Notes under the pieces: model-generated | Told to the model about the DNA's origin: nothing | The model's database searches: none | What the model saw: the letters and a program-made list of their open reading frames with translations, nothing else | Shown here: positions 7,777 through 15,196 of the stretch, one piece after another | How positions within the stretch are numbered: the stretch's first letter is position 1 | How the letters are laid out: every line of letters starts with the position of its first letter | NCBI GenBank assembly: GCA_947169915.1 | Contig: CAMVRN010000008.1 | Location: forward strand, 1 to 51,986 | Direction: 5' to 3' | From: an uncultured Candidatus Saccharibacteria bacterium | GTDB taxonomy: Bacteria; Patescibacteriota; Saccharimonadia; Saccharimonadales; Saccharimonadaceae | DNA length: 51,986 nucleotides | Program-made: the position numbers and the translations under genes

Positions 7777-9101
7777 TGACAAAAAACACGAAATATCTTC
7801 TTAACGCCTTTGTTTTATCTTTATTAATCGCTTGTGCCGCTGTACCATCACAGGCTCTCTCAAAATACCAGCAAAAAGTCTACGCTCAAAACAATATTAT
7901 TTTCTATAAACCCTGCGGAACCGACGCAACAGTTTCTGCAGCAGAATCAGCAGCAGCGGCTCAAATAACCGTCTATGGAGAGACTGTTACGGACAAATTC
8001 TACTACGGAATAAAGGGTATGTTTAGCGACCAAACCAAGGCACAAAAGTACTTTGCATACATTCTTTATATCTCTCGTTTTGAGACCAACAAACGCCTGA
8101 ATAGTTATCTTACTGCCTTTGATGTTGAAACTGAACCGTCTGGTGTTGATTTTAAAAACTACACCGCCTATGTTGTGTATGGAGATGATGAGGTTATTAG
8201 TAATGTTGGATCCTCTAAGACCAACGAAATAATCGGCTACCTCCTCTATAACACTAAGTCTGACATTGAAAGTAAAACCCTCCCAGAAGGAGACGCTTCT
8301 TTCGATGAAGCACTAGAAGAAGCAAAAAACTACATCCCAAAACCAGGTGGAATCGATGATGCTAGAAACTGGCCAACAACTGTCTCTGTTCCAGAAACTG
8401 AACCAGGCTCATCTGAAGACTCCTCAACTTCCTCATGCGCTAATGATTTATTATCTGGAATTCTTGGTGGAGAGAACCCTACAGGAGGTACAACAACCAC
8501 CGCAACCGGAAGTGTAAGTATGGGTGAATTTAAAGTGGTCGATTCTTCTATCCCGGTATCTACATATGCTCAACAACTCAAATCAAAAGGAATATACCAA
8601 GGCGCACGCAACTGGAAAGGTAGCGAGTCTAGAAACGGAAAGTATGGATGGAACGACCACTGCCTACAAATGGCAAAAGCCCAAGCGAACGGCCTTCTTC
8701 ATGGCACATATCCATCAACCGATGTGGTTCACGATCCAGACCAAGGCAGCGGCTGGAATGTCAAAGAAAATGCTACACTTAGCGAATTTCTCTCTATCGT
8801 TTTCGAAAAGATTAACAGTGGCCATCCTGTAGTTATCAAAGTTGGTCTCCATCGGAATAAAGACCTAGAAAAATACTACCCTTCAACAGAAGATAAAGAC
8901 ACCAGGCACTTTGTAACCGTTGTTGGGTATAAAAAGACCGCTACCTCCGCATCCGACCTTACCCTAAACGACCTCTACATTCTCGATTCGTGGGGCGCCG
9001 ACCTTTACAATAGTAGCTCCTCGAGCTCTCGCGTTATTCGTCCAAATAACCAACTCAAGTGGCAAAGCGGAGAAGGCTATTGGCTTAGCTACCAGAATTA
9101 A
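7776..9101 (+). CDS. Secreted C39-like cysteine peptidase
   Basis: 441 residues. A signal peptide (about 1-28, ending PSQALS) is followed by YAQNNIIFY (about 36-44), the same mature-end motif as in the hydrolase at 4773. A middle region (about 50-210) is unassigned, then comes a Ser/Thr/Gly linker (about 205-250). The C-terminal domain (about 260-440) carries NDHCLQMAKA (Cys), TRHFVTVVGY (His) and LYILDSWG (Asp), in the order of the C39-like_2 papain-type peptidases. The protein should act outside the cell. The stop abuts the end of recF with no space and no terminator. Confidence 0.72.
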   Translation: MTKNTKYLLNAFVLSLLIACAAVPSQALSKYQQKVYAQNNIIFYKPCGTDATVSAAESAAAAQITVYGETVTDKFYYGIKGMFSDQTKAQKYFAYILYISRFETNKRLNSYLTAFDVETEPSGVDFKNYTAYVVYGDDEVISNVGSSKTNEIIGYLLYNTKSDIESKTLPEGDASFDEALEEAKNYIPKPGGIDDARNWPTTVSVPETEPGSSEDSSTSSCANDLLSGILGGENPTGGTTTTATGSVSMGEFKVVDSSIPVSTYAQQLKSKGIYQGARNWKGSESRNGKYGWNDHCLQMAKAQANGLLHGTYPSTDVVHDPDQGSGWNVKENATLSEFLSIVFEKINSGHPVVIKVGLHRNKDLEKYYPSTEDKDTRHFVTVVGYKKTATSASDLTLNDLYILDSWGADLYNSSSSSSRVIRPNNQLKWQSGEGYWLSYQN

Positions 9102-10109
9102 TTATTCAATATCTTCAACTGCACCAACGCTAGTAATAATCACCTGATTCTTTTTAAAGTTATAAACTAGAGCCTTTTGTCTTGTTTCATCAAGCTCGGA
9201 AAACACATCATCGAGAAGCACAACCGGGGCTTTACCGGTTGTTTCTAAAATCATATCTGCTTCTATAAACTTCATCGCCACCACAATACTTCTTACCTCG
9301 CCCCTACTCGCTGACCCGTCTGCGCCTGATTTATTAAACACAAAGTCGTAGTTATCCCGATGCACCCCGAAACAGGTATGGCCCAGTATCTTATCTTTTT
9401 CGAGATTGGTTTCTAACTTTTTTAGATACTCACTTTCCGCAGTTATTTCCGCATCTTTCTTAAGAACTAATAAAACCTCATCCTTATTATTCGCTATAGA
9501 CCTATAAACATCTGTTAGTTTTTTATTAATCCTTTCTACTTGTTTCTCTCTGAGTGCCCACAGTTTTACACCAAAGCGACTCAGCATCACATTCCATGAA
9601 AAAATCATCTCCTCGTTCATAAAATCGTCTTTTAGAAGCTCATTTCGTTGTTTTAAGGCTTTATTGTAGCTGTTTAGTAAATTCGTGTACTCTTCAGATA
9701 ATTGACCAAAACTGCGGTCAAAGTACTCACGTTTATGAGACGGGGAGCTAGACACGAGGTTCAAGTCATACGGTTCAAACAAAATCACTGGATACTTATA
9801 TTTTTTCGGAAGCCTCGCAGTCTTCTTATCTCCTACGTAGAACGTTTTCTTTTCATTTTCATATACAGCAACCGTTTTCTCGCCATTAACATACTCTAAC
9901 TCAACTCGGTAGAATTCTTTTCCTCTTTTAAGAATATCTCTATCCACCGCACGAAAACTCTTTCCTTGAAGACATTCATATATAGCCTCAAGAATCGACG
10001 TTTTTCCACCGCCGTTTTCCCCAGAAATCATTGTCGTTTCTTTCCAGCAATTCAGCTCGAAGAAGTCATGATTCCTGAAATTTGTTAACTTAACGTTTTT
10101 TATAATCAT
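9102..10109 (-). CDS. recF: RecF DNA repair/replication ATPase
   Basis: 335 residues, close to the usual 360. RecF binds gapped DNA and helps load RecA. The N-terminus 'MIIKNVKLTNFRNH' and the Walker A loop SGENGGGKTSILEAI (about residues 29-43) are diagnostic. The C-terminal VLLDDVFSELDETR is the SMC-like Walker B with the adjoining D-loop. The ATG overlaps the dnaN stop (TAATG), so the two are coupled, in the classical dnaA-dnaN-recF order. Confidence 0.95.
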   Translation of the reverse strand: MIIKNVKLTNFRNHDFFELNCWKETTMISGENGGGKTSILEAIYECLQGKSFRAVDRDILKRGKEFYRVELEYVNGEKTVAVYENEKKTFYVGDKKTARLPKKYKYPVILFEPYDLNLVSSSPSHKREYFDRSFGQLSEEYTNLLNSYNKALKQRNELLKDDFMNEEMIFSWNVMLSRFGVKLWALREKQVERINKKLTDVYRSIANNKDEVLLVLKKDAEITAESEYLKKLETNLEKDKILGHTCFGVHRDNYDFVFNKSGADGSASRGEVRSIVVAMKFIEADMILETTGKAPVVLLDDVFSELDETRQKALVYNFKKNQVIITSVGAVEDIE

Positions 10110-11215
10110 TACGATTTAAGAGGCATAATAATATGCGTATATTTGTCGCTTTTTTGATTCTTTATTACTATAGGATTAAGTTTTCCGGAAAACCCAAGAG
10201 TAACCTTTTCTTCATCGATTGCCCCCAGTGCATCAATCAAGAATCTTGAATTGAGTATCATTCTTTCATCTTTCGTAACCTCCGTGTCTATCTCTGAAGT
10301 GTTTTCTCCAAACTCATTCGCTACTGAAGCGACGGAGAATGTTTTAGTGGACGTCTTCGCTTCAAGTACAATTGAGCCTCCAGCCTCTCTTGCAAATAAC
10401 GCAGCTAACTTTGTGACTCTCGTAAGTTCCGCTTTATCAAGGACTAGTTCCGCCTCATTGGTCTTTGGAATCAATTTTCGATAATCGGGAAAGCTTCCGT
10501 CTATTAGTTTCGAAGTGATTTCAATCTCTCCAAACCTAAATCGAACCTGTGTCTCGTCAAACAAAATCTCTATCTCTTCAACACTATCATCTAACGACCT
10601 CATTACCTCAGATAATGAGCTCGTAGGAACGATTGCTCTTACTTCACTTTTAACTTTGTCAATAAACCTTCTCTCAGCTAATCTGTAACCATCGGTTGCA
10701 GCTATGTAAAGCGCATCTTCATCAGTATTGAAATAGATACCGGTGAGCGCAGGCCTCGTCATATCGTTCGAACTCGCCATTAGTACTTGATTTACACCCG
10801 CTTTAAAATCATCCACCCCCATTTTATAGGAAACCATCTTAACTTCGTCTATCTCTGGAAGTTCAGGGAAGTCGTCTGCTACCGTTCCATTAAGTACTGA
10901 ACTATACTTACCCGCCTTAGTGGTCACCTTTGTACCATCAAGAGCCAGCTTAACTAGTGTATCTTTCGGTAGATTTGAAGCAAATTCAGCAAGAAGCTTA
11001 GCTGGAACCGTAATCACTCCGTCTTTACTCTTACTTACTGGTAAATATTCCACTACAGCCATATCTAGATTTGTTGTAGTTAAACTAACCTTACCGCCAT
11101 CAACCCTAATTAATACATTATTTAAAATAGGTAGTGTTGCCTTTCCGCTTGATGCAATCCTACTTACTACGCTAAGTGCTTTAGCTAGGATTCCTGATTC
11201 AACTTCTATTTCCAT
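10109..11215 (-). CDS. dnaN: DNA polymerase III beta sliding clamp
   Basis: 368 residues from the ATG at 11215, the normal clamp length. It forms the ring that tethers the replicative polymerase. The start 'MEIEVESGILAKALSVVSRI' and the end 'THIIMPLKS' (clamp C-terminal MPxR/K-type) fit the family. A longer in-frame start at 11320 would add 35 unrelated residues and run into the DnaA boxes; the ATG at 11215 has an AAAGGAAG ribosome site and is preferred. Confidence 0.96.
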   Translation of the reverse strand: MEIEVESGILAKALSVVSRIASSGKATLPILNNVLIRVDGGKVSLTTTNLDMAVVEYLPVSKSKDGVITVPAKLLAEFASNLPKDTLVKLALDGTKVTTKAGKYSSVLNGTVADDFPELPEIDEVKMVSYKMGVDDFKAGVNQVLMASSNDMTRPALTGIYFNTDEDALYIAATDGYRLAERRFIDKVKSEVRAIVPTSSLSEVMRSLDDSVEEIEILFDETQVRFRFGEIEITSKLIDGSFPDYRKLIPKTNEAELVLDKAELTRVTKLAALFAREAGGSIVLEAKTSTKTFSVASVANEFGENTSEIDTEVTKDERMILNSRFLIDALGAIDEEKVTLGFSGKLNPIVIKNQKSDKYTHIIMPLKS

Positions 11216-11493
11216 TTTCTTTCTTCCTTTCTTATATATTTTTAGTAGTAGTATTAGGCTATGTGGAAATCGTGGAAAAGGTGGAAAACCAGCCAATATC
11301 TCCCTGTTGTCGTTTTCCACAAAACTTTGTTCTTAAATAAACAGGTGCGTAAAATAATCCACTAAAACCTGAGGTTTTCCACGCATTAAAATCACCCAAA
11401 ACTTGCAGATATAACATTTCCACAAACTTTTCCACGCAAAATCCACAAGAAACCAACACGGTTTTCCACGTACTTTTCCACAAAATTTGACAA
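11216..11493. other. oriC: oriC part 2: DnaA-box cluster between dnaA and dnaN
   Basis: This 278-bp gap holds ten 9-mers matching (T/A)TTTCCACN or close. On the minus strand they are at 11262-11270, 11271-11279 and 11280-11288 (back to back). On the plus strand they are at 11313-11321, 11375-11383, 11416-11424, 11428-11436, 11439-11447 (AAATCCACA, weakest), 11462-11470 and 11474-11482. The E. coli consensus is TTATCCACA; here the third base is usually T. The density and position beside dnaA make an origin subregion very likely. Confidence 0.85.
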
Positions 11494-12855
11494 CTAACCA
11501 TAAATAGCCTCTCGTATTTGTGTAACTTGGTCGCGTAGTTGCGAATCAGTTTTTTGGTCGCTATCAATCTTCTTTATACCGTTCATAACGGTCGTATGGT
11601 CCTTTACGCCAACCTCTAAAGCGATTTTAGGAGTACTCATCCCGAGCTCTTTAGATAGAAGATACATACTCACTTGCCTTGCATTCTTTATCTTAAACAC
11701 ACGGCTCTTTCCAGTCATCTCTATAACAGTTAGACCATAATACTTCGCAACCTTCTCAATAATACTTTTAGGAGTTACTTTTCGCTGACGCTGCCTAGCG
11801 GTACCAGAAATATACCCTTCATTGATTAGCTCAAGAGGAGATATATTCCTAACCTCGGAAGTAACCATTAGTTTTTGAAATTCACCATTTAAATCACGAA
11901 TATTAGTCTTAATATTTTCAGCAAGATATTCAATTGCTTCGTCTTCAATCTCTTGCCCACTATAATCAGCCTTCATGCGAAGAATAGCGCACCTCTCTTC
12001 GAAACTTGGGAACTGTAAATCCCAAGCTCCACCCATCGTTAAACGAGAGGAAAGACGGGTATCTAGGTCTTTTATTTGGTCCGGAAGACGGTCGCTAGTT
12101 ATAATTAGTTGTTTATGAGCCTGATGTAGGTCATTAAATAGGTTAAAGAACTCTTCCTGACTTTTTTCTTTTCCGATAATCATTTGAAAATCATCGATAA
12201 TCAACACATCATAACGAAGGTACTTATTCGAAAACTCACGACCCTTATCCGCCTTAATCATCGAAACAAACTCAGAGTAGAAGTGGTTTGTGGGAATGTA
12301 TAAAACCTTCTTATCGGGAAATTTTCTTACAATCTCGTTACCAATAGCCTGAACCAAGTGGGTCTTACCCAAACCAGGCCCACCATAAAGAAAAAACGGG
12401 TTATATTTTCCACCAGGGTCATTAGCGATAAGCTTAGCGACCCCAACCGCAACATCATTACTCGAGCCGACAACGAAATTACTAAACGTATAATCAGGGT
12501 TTAGTCCTGTCGAAGACTTACGCGACCCTAAAGAAATACGCATAACGTTACGGTCGGTATTTTCATCCCCTGGCTTAGAGACCTCATGGGGGCTCACAAC
12601 TGCTTTTTTATTATCACTAACCTTAACGACAATCTGTCCAACATCGCAGCTATTGTTGCGGAAGGCCTCCAACAATATCTTAGAATAGCGAGACTCTATT
12701 TGTTTCTTTTTAAAGATGTTTGGCACACCAATCACAGCAACACCAGAATCTTTATCAAGACTAACAAGCTTAGTGTCGGTAAACCACGCATTGTAGTTCA
12801 TGTCACTAATCTTCGTTTTGATTTCTGCTAGCACGTTCTGAAAAACGTCAAACAC
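11494..12855 (-). CDS. dnaA: Chromosomal replication initiator DnaA
   Basis: 453 residues. DnaA binds its boxes at oriC and opens the duplex. Domain I is at about 1-80, a linker follows, the AAA+ core has Walker A GGPGLGKTHL (about 157-166) and Walker B VLIIDDFQ, and the C-terminal DNA-binding domain has the DnaA signature around KDHTTVMNGIKKI (about 419-431). The start is GTG with a strong AAGGAGG site 7 bases upstream, and TATAAT at 12880-12885. Boxes lie on both sides of the gene, including one next to its promoter, so autoregulation is likely. Confidence 0.97.
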   Translation of the reverse strand: MFDVFQNVLAEIKTKISDMNYNAWFTDTKLVSLDKDSGVAVIGVPNIFKKKQIESRYSKILLEAFRNNSCDVGQIVVKVSDNKKAVVSPHEVSKPGDENTDRNVMRISLGSRKSSTGLNPDYTFSNFVVGSSNDVAVGVAKLIANDPGGKYNPFFLYGGPGLGKTHLVQAIGNEIVRKFPDKKVLYIPTNHFYSEFVSMIKADKGREFSNKYLRYDVLIIDDFQMIIGKEKSQEEFFNLFNDLHQAHKQLIITSDRLPDQIKDLDTRLSSRLTMGGAWDLQFPSFEERCAILRMKADYSGQEIEDEAIEYLAENIKTNIRDLNGEFQKLMVTSEVRNISPLELINEGYISGTARQRQRKVTPKSIIEKVAKYYGLTVIEMTGKSRVFKIKNARQVSMYLLSKELGMSTPKIALEVGVKDHTTVMNGIKKIDSDQKTDSQLRDQVTQIREAIYG

Positions 12856-12879
12856 TTTTCGACCTCCTTAATAAAGTCC

Positions 12880-12885
12880 ATTATA
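12880..12885 (-). promoter_or_regulatory. -10 box of dnaA promoter
   Basis: TATAAT on the minus strand, 24 bases before the GTG start. It gives a short leader containing AAGGAGG, unlike the leaderless promoters elsewhere. The DnaA box at 12902-12910 lies in the -35 region, a classical place for repression by DnaA. Confidence 0.7.
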
Positions 12886-13034
12886 CTCTACAGTAAAAAA
12901 GTTTTCCACAGGTTACTTTTACAATTTTTTATTTTATAATTTATATACGCATAACAGGGGAGGATTTTTCCACTTTTATCAAGCAACCCTGTTTAGAATG
13001 TGGAAAACTTCTTGATTTCGGTGGAAAACTGCGG
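12886..13034. other. oriC: oriC part 1: DnaA boxes and AT-rich unwinding region
   Basis: Upstream of dnaA there are four boxes: TTTTCCACA 12902-12910, TTTTCCACT 12966-12974, TGTGGAAAA 12999-13007 and GGTGGAAAA 13020-13028. Between the first two lies an almost pure A/T stretch (about 12912-12948), a good candidate for the DNA unwinding element. Together with the cluster on the other side of dnaA this makes a bipartite origin. Confidence 0.82.
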
Positions 13035-13040
13035 TATAAT
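13035..13040 (+). promoter_or_regulatory. -10 box of rpmH promoter
   Basis: TATAAT just beyond the last DnaA box, 46 bases before the rpmH ATG. It leaves a leader of about 40 bases containing AGGA. The box next to it (13020-13028) could couple transcription to DnaA. Confidence 0.6.
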
Positions 13041-13086
13041 AAACCAAATATTTGCAAATAATAAAACTATATAGGATTCTAACTAC

Positions 13087-13224
13087 ATGCCAAAACGTAC
13101 GTACCAACCACACAAGCGTCAACGCAAAATTGAACACGGCTTCATGAAGAGAAACGCCACTCACGCTGGCAAACTCGTCTTGAAACGCCGCCGCCTTAAA
13201 GGCCGCAAACAACTTACATATTAA
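13087..13224 (+). CDS. rpmH: Ribosomal protein bL34
   Basis: 45 residues: it begins [10 protein letters not shown], has [20 protein letters not shown] in the middle and ends RKQLTY. This matches bL34, a very basic protein of the large subunit, at the usual 44-46 residues. It lies upstream of rnpA next to the origin, exactly where it is found in most bacteria. Confidence 0.97.
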   Translation: MPKRTYQPHKRQRKIEHGFMKRNATHAGKLVLKRRRLKGRKQLTY

Positions 13225-13259
13225 TATATAGATAATAGGGAATCGCATTCCCTATTTTC

Positions 13260-13268
13260 TGTTATAAT
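13260..13268 (+). promoter_or_regulatory. Extended -10 promoter of rnpA
   Basis: TGTTATAAT ends 9 bases before the rnpA ATG, with no ribosome site in the gap. It shows rnpA can be transcribed apart from rpmH. Confidence 0.65.
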
Positions 13269-13277
13269 AAAGAACAG

Positions 13278-13619
13278 ATGCTAAACAAAACCTATCGATT
13301 CCACTCCAGGGGTGGCGTTAAATACGTTTACCAACATGGAAAAACTATCAGACGGCCAGAAGCTAGCCTAGTTTTCTGCGAGAACGAACGGGGAATGACG
13401 AGAGTTGCCGTAGTAGTTTCGAAAAAAGTAAATAAATCCGCCGTTGGAAGAAACCGAATCCGTCGACGAGTATACGAAGCAGTTCGCCTCGACTTCGACA
13501 AGGTAAAAAAATCCAGAGACTATATATTTGTAATCTATAACCGCAACCTGAAAGAGATGCCATTCAAAGACCTTCAGAAACTCATACGTTCTCTTATAGA
13601 GGAAAGTGTGCTACAATAA
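13278..13619 (+). CDS. rnpA: Ribonuclease P protein component
   Basis: 113 residues, normal for the family. The protein binds RNase P RNA and helps trim the 5' end of tRNA precursors. The conserved basic helix motif appears as AVGRNRIRRRVYEAVR (about residues 55-70), and the opening RFHSRGGVKYVYQHGK matches the family start. It lies between rpmH and yidC as usual. Confidence 0.96.
   Translation: MLNKTYRFHSRGGVKYVYQHGKTIRRPEASLVFCENERGMTRVAVVVSKKVNKSAVGRNRIRRRVYEAVRLDFDKVKKSRDYIFVIYNRNLKEMPFKDLQKLIRSLIEESVLQ
13609..13617 (+). promoter_or_regulatory. Possible extended -10 promoter of yidC
   Basis: TGCTACAAT overlaps the end of rnpA and stops 9 bases before the yidC ATG, the same geometry as the other leaderless starts. 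Weaker because of the C in the hexamer. Confidence 0.45.
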
Positions 13620-13626
13620 TTGAGAT

Positions 13627-14682
13627 ATGTTCATATTTGATTTTATAGACCTGATTATCGTTCGTCCAATTACCAACATCCTATTCTTCATCTATAACCT
13701 TGTTGGTGACTTTGGTCTAGCGATTATCCTCTTTGTTATCGTCGTTAAGCTCTGTATGTGGCCACTCGTAAAGCGCCAGCTTCATCAGACCAAACTCATG
13801 CGTAAGCTCCAACCAGAGTTAGCACAAATCAAGAAAAACTGTGCCGGGAACCGCCAACTCGAGTCACTTCAAACGATGGACCTATATAAAAAATATAACG
13901 TCAAGCCATTCCGCTCATTCCTATCCCTCTTAATCCAACTTCCTATGTTTATTGCGATTTTTGGGGCTATTCGCGTTATGGTTTTAGTTCCGACTTATGA
14001 TTCGAATCTGGATAAGCGAGCATATTCCTTTGTAAAACAAGACGGCTCTCATGTTAAAGAAGTAATCGATTTACAATCCAAATACTTTGAAGATAAAGAA
14101 GCCTATGATGGAATTCAAGCAGACGAATCAAAATCTGAAGACGAAAAGAACTCTGCCGAAGCTCCGACCTACGAGTTTCACCCAAGCCTCTTCGGATTTG
14201 TGAATCTCGAATCAAACCCAGGATTCAACTCAAAGAGCGCCATCTTCTCGCTTGTCTTAGCGCTTCTTGCCTGTCTCACCCAATTCTTTATCTCGAAACA
14301 ACTTCGTCCATCCGGAAAGGAAAAGAGTAAATCTTTCCGCGAGCTCATGAAAGAAGCGGGTGAAGGAAAAGAGATTGACCAAGCAGAAATCAATGATATG
14401 ACCTCCGCACAAATGGGCATGTTTATGCCTCTGATGCTCCTCTTTATCATGATTAATCTCCCAGGCGCTATTATCCTTTATTACTTCCTGTCAAACATCA
14501 TTACCTTCATCCAACAAAAAATCGTTCTCGACAAAGCAGAAAAAGAGATGGAAATCTCTGCCGATAAGGCAATTCTTAAAGAACTTAAACACATTCAGGA
14601 AGCTGAAGTGATAGAAAATAAAAAACACGGAACAAAAATAACACGAATCTCCGCAAAAGATACTAAAAAGAAAAGGAGATAA
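13627..14682 (+). CDS. yidC: Membrane protein insertase YidC
   Basis: 351 residues. It inserts and folds membrane proteins with or without SecYEG. A first hydrophobic segment (about 10-45) is followed by the cytoplasmic loop with KLMRKLQPELAQIKK, then by membrane helices near 100-120, 200-220 and 260-290. The charged tail (ADKAILKELKHIQEAE...KKKRR) is typical of ribosome-contacting YidC. A non-consensus loop of about 70 residues (about 120-190, rich in Asp/Glu/Lys) separates the second and third helices. It is one of two YidC domains in the window; the other is fused to a transferase at 27598. Confidence 0.95.
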   Translation: MFIFDFIDLIIVRPITNILFFIYNLVGDFGLAIILFVIVVKLCMWPLVKRQLHQTKLMRKLQPELAQIKKNCAGNRQLESLQTMDLYKKYNVKPFRSFLSLLIQLPMFIAIFGAIRVMVLVPTYDSNLDKRAYSFVKQDGSHVKEVIDLQSKYFEDKEAYDGIQADESKSEDEKNSAEAPTYEFHPSLFGFVNLESNPGFNSKSAIFSLVLALLACLTQFFISKQLRPSGKEKSKSFRELMKEAGEGKEIDQAEINDMTSAQMGMFMPLMLLFIMINLPGAIILYYFLSNIITFIQQKIVLDKAEKEMEISADKAILKELKHIQEAEVIENKKHGTKITRISAKDTKKKRR

Positions 14683-14684
14683 AC

Positions 14685-15152
14685 ATGGACAGAGATGAAT
14701 CTATCCGTTTTGCCACAAAATACCTAGAAGACCTACTTAGCTTCTTCGGGATAAATGTCGCCGTATACTCTACTGTTGACGACGAAGTAATCCAACTTAG
14801 CGTTCCTTCAACTAGCATGAATAGCTTATTGATTGGTAAAAATGCAGAAAACCTTCGATGCCTCCAGCATATCGTGAATGTCTCATTAGTTGCAAAAAAC
14901 GCCGAATTAACCCGCGTAAATGTTGATATTGCCGATTATAAACGCCAACGCGCTGACCGAATTGCGGATAAAGCCGAAGGTTGGATTAAAAAGGTCCGCC
15001 AAACTGGGGAACCAATGACTATCAACCTAAACGCAGCGGACCGTCGTGTTGTTCATAAACTTGCCGAAGACTACACCGACATTACAACTCATTCCGAAGG
15101 GGAAGGACGCGAACGAGTCTTAATCATCAGTAAAAAAGAAATTGAGGAATAA
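14685..15152 (+). CDS. jag: Jag/KhpB-like KH-R3H RNA-binding protein
   Basis: 155 residues, with an AAAGGAGAT ribosome site 2 bases after the yidC stop region. A KH domain with IGKNAENLRCLQ (about 47-58) and an R3H domain with NAADRRVVHKLAED and HSEGEGRERVLII (about 110-150) identify the family, which affects cell shape and wall synthesis through RNA binding. The separate N-terminal Jag domain seen in Firmicutes is absent, giving a short version. Confidence 0.9.
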   Translation: MDRDESIRFATKYLEDLLSFFGINVAVYSTVDDEVIQLSVPSTSMNSLLIGKNAENLRCLQHIVNVSLVAKNAELTRVNVDIADYKRQRADRIADKAEGWIKKVRQTGEPMTINLNAADRRVVHKLAEDYTDITTHSEGEGRERVLIISKKEIEE

Positions 15153-15154
15153 AC

Positions 15155-15187
15155 AAAAATAACCCTGAAATCAGGGTTATTTTTTAT
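15155..15187. terminator. Bidirectional terminator between jag and LCP gene
   Basis: AATAACCCTG / CAGGGTTATT stem with an AAAT loop, followed by TTTTT on the plus strand and preceded by an A run that serves the minus strand. It sits between two converging genes. Confidence 0.88.
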
Positions 15188-15196
15188 CATCTTTTT

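Noticed and set aside
11216-11320. N-terminal extension of dnaN
   Set aside because: It reads through DnaA boxes; the clamp family starts at the ATG at 11215, which has a ribosome site.
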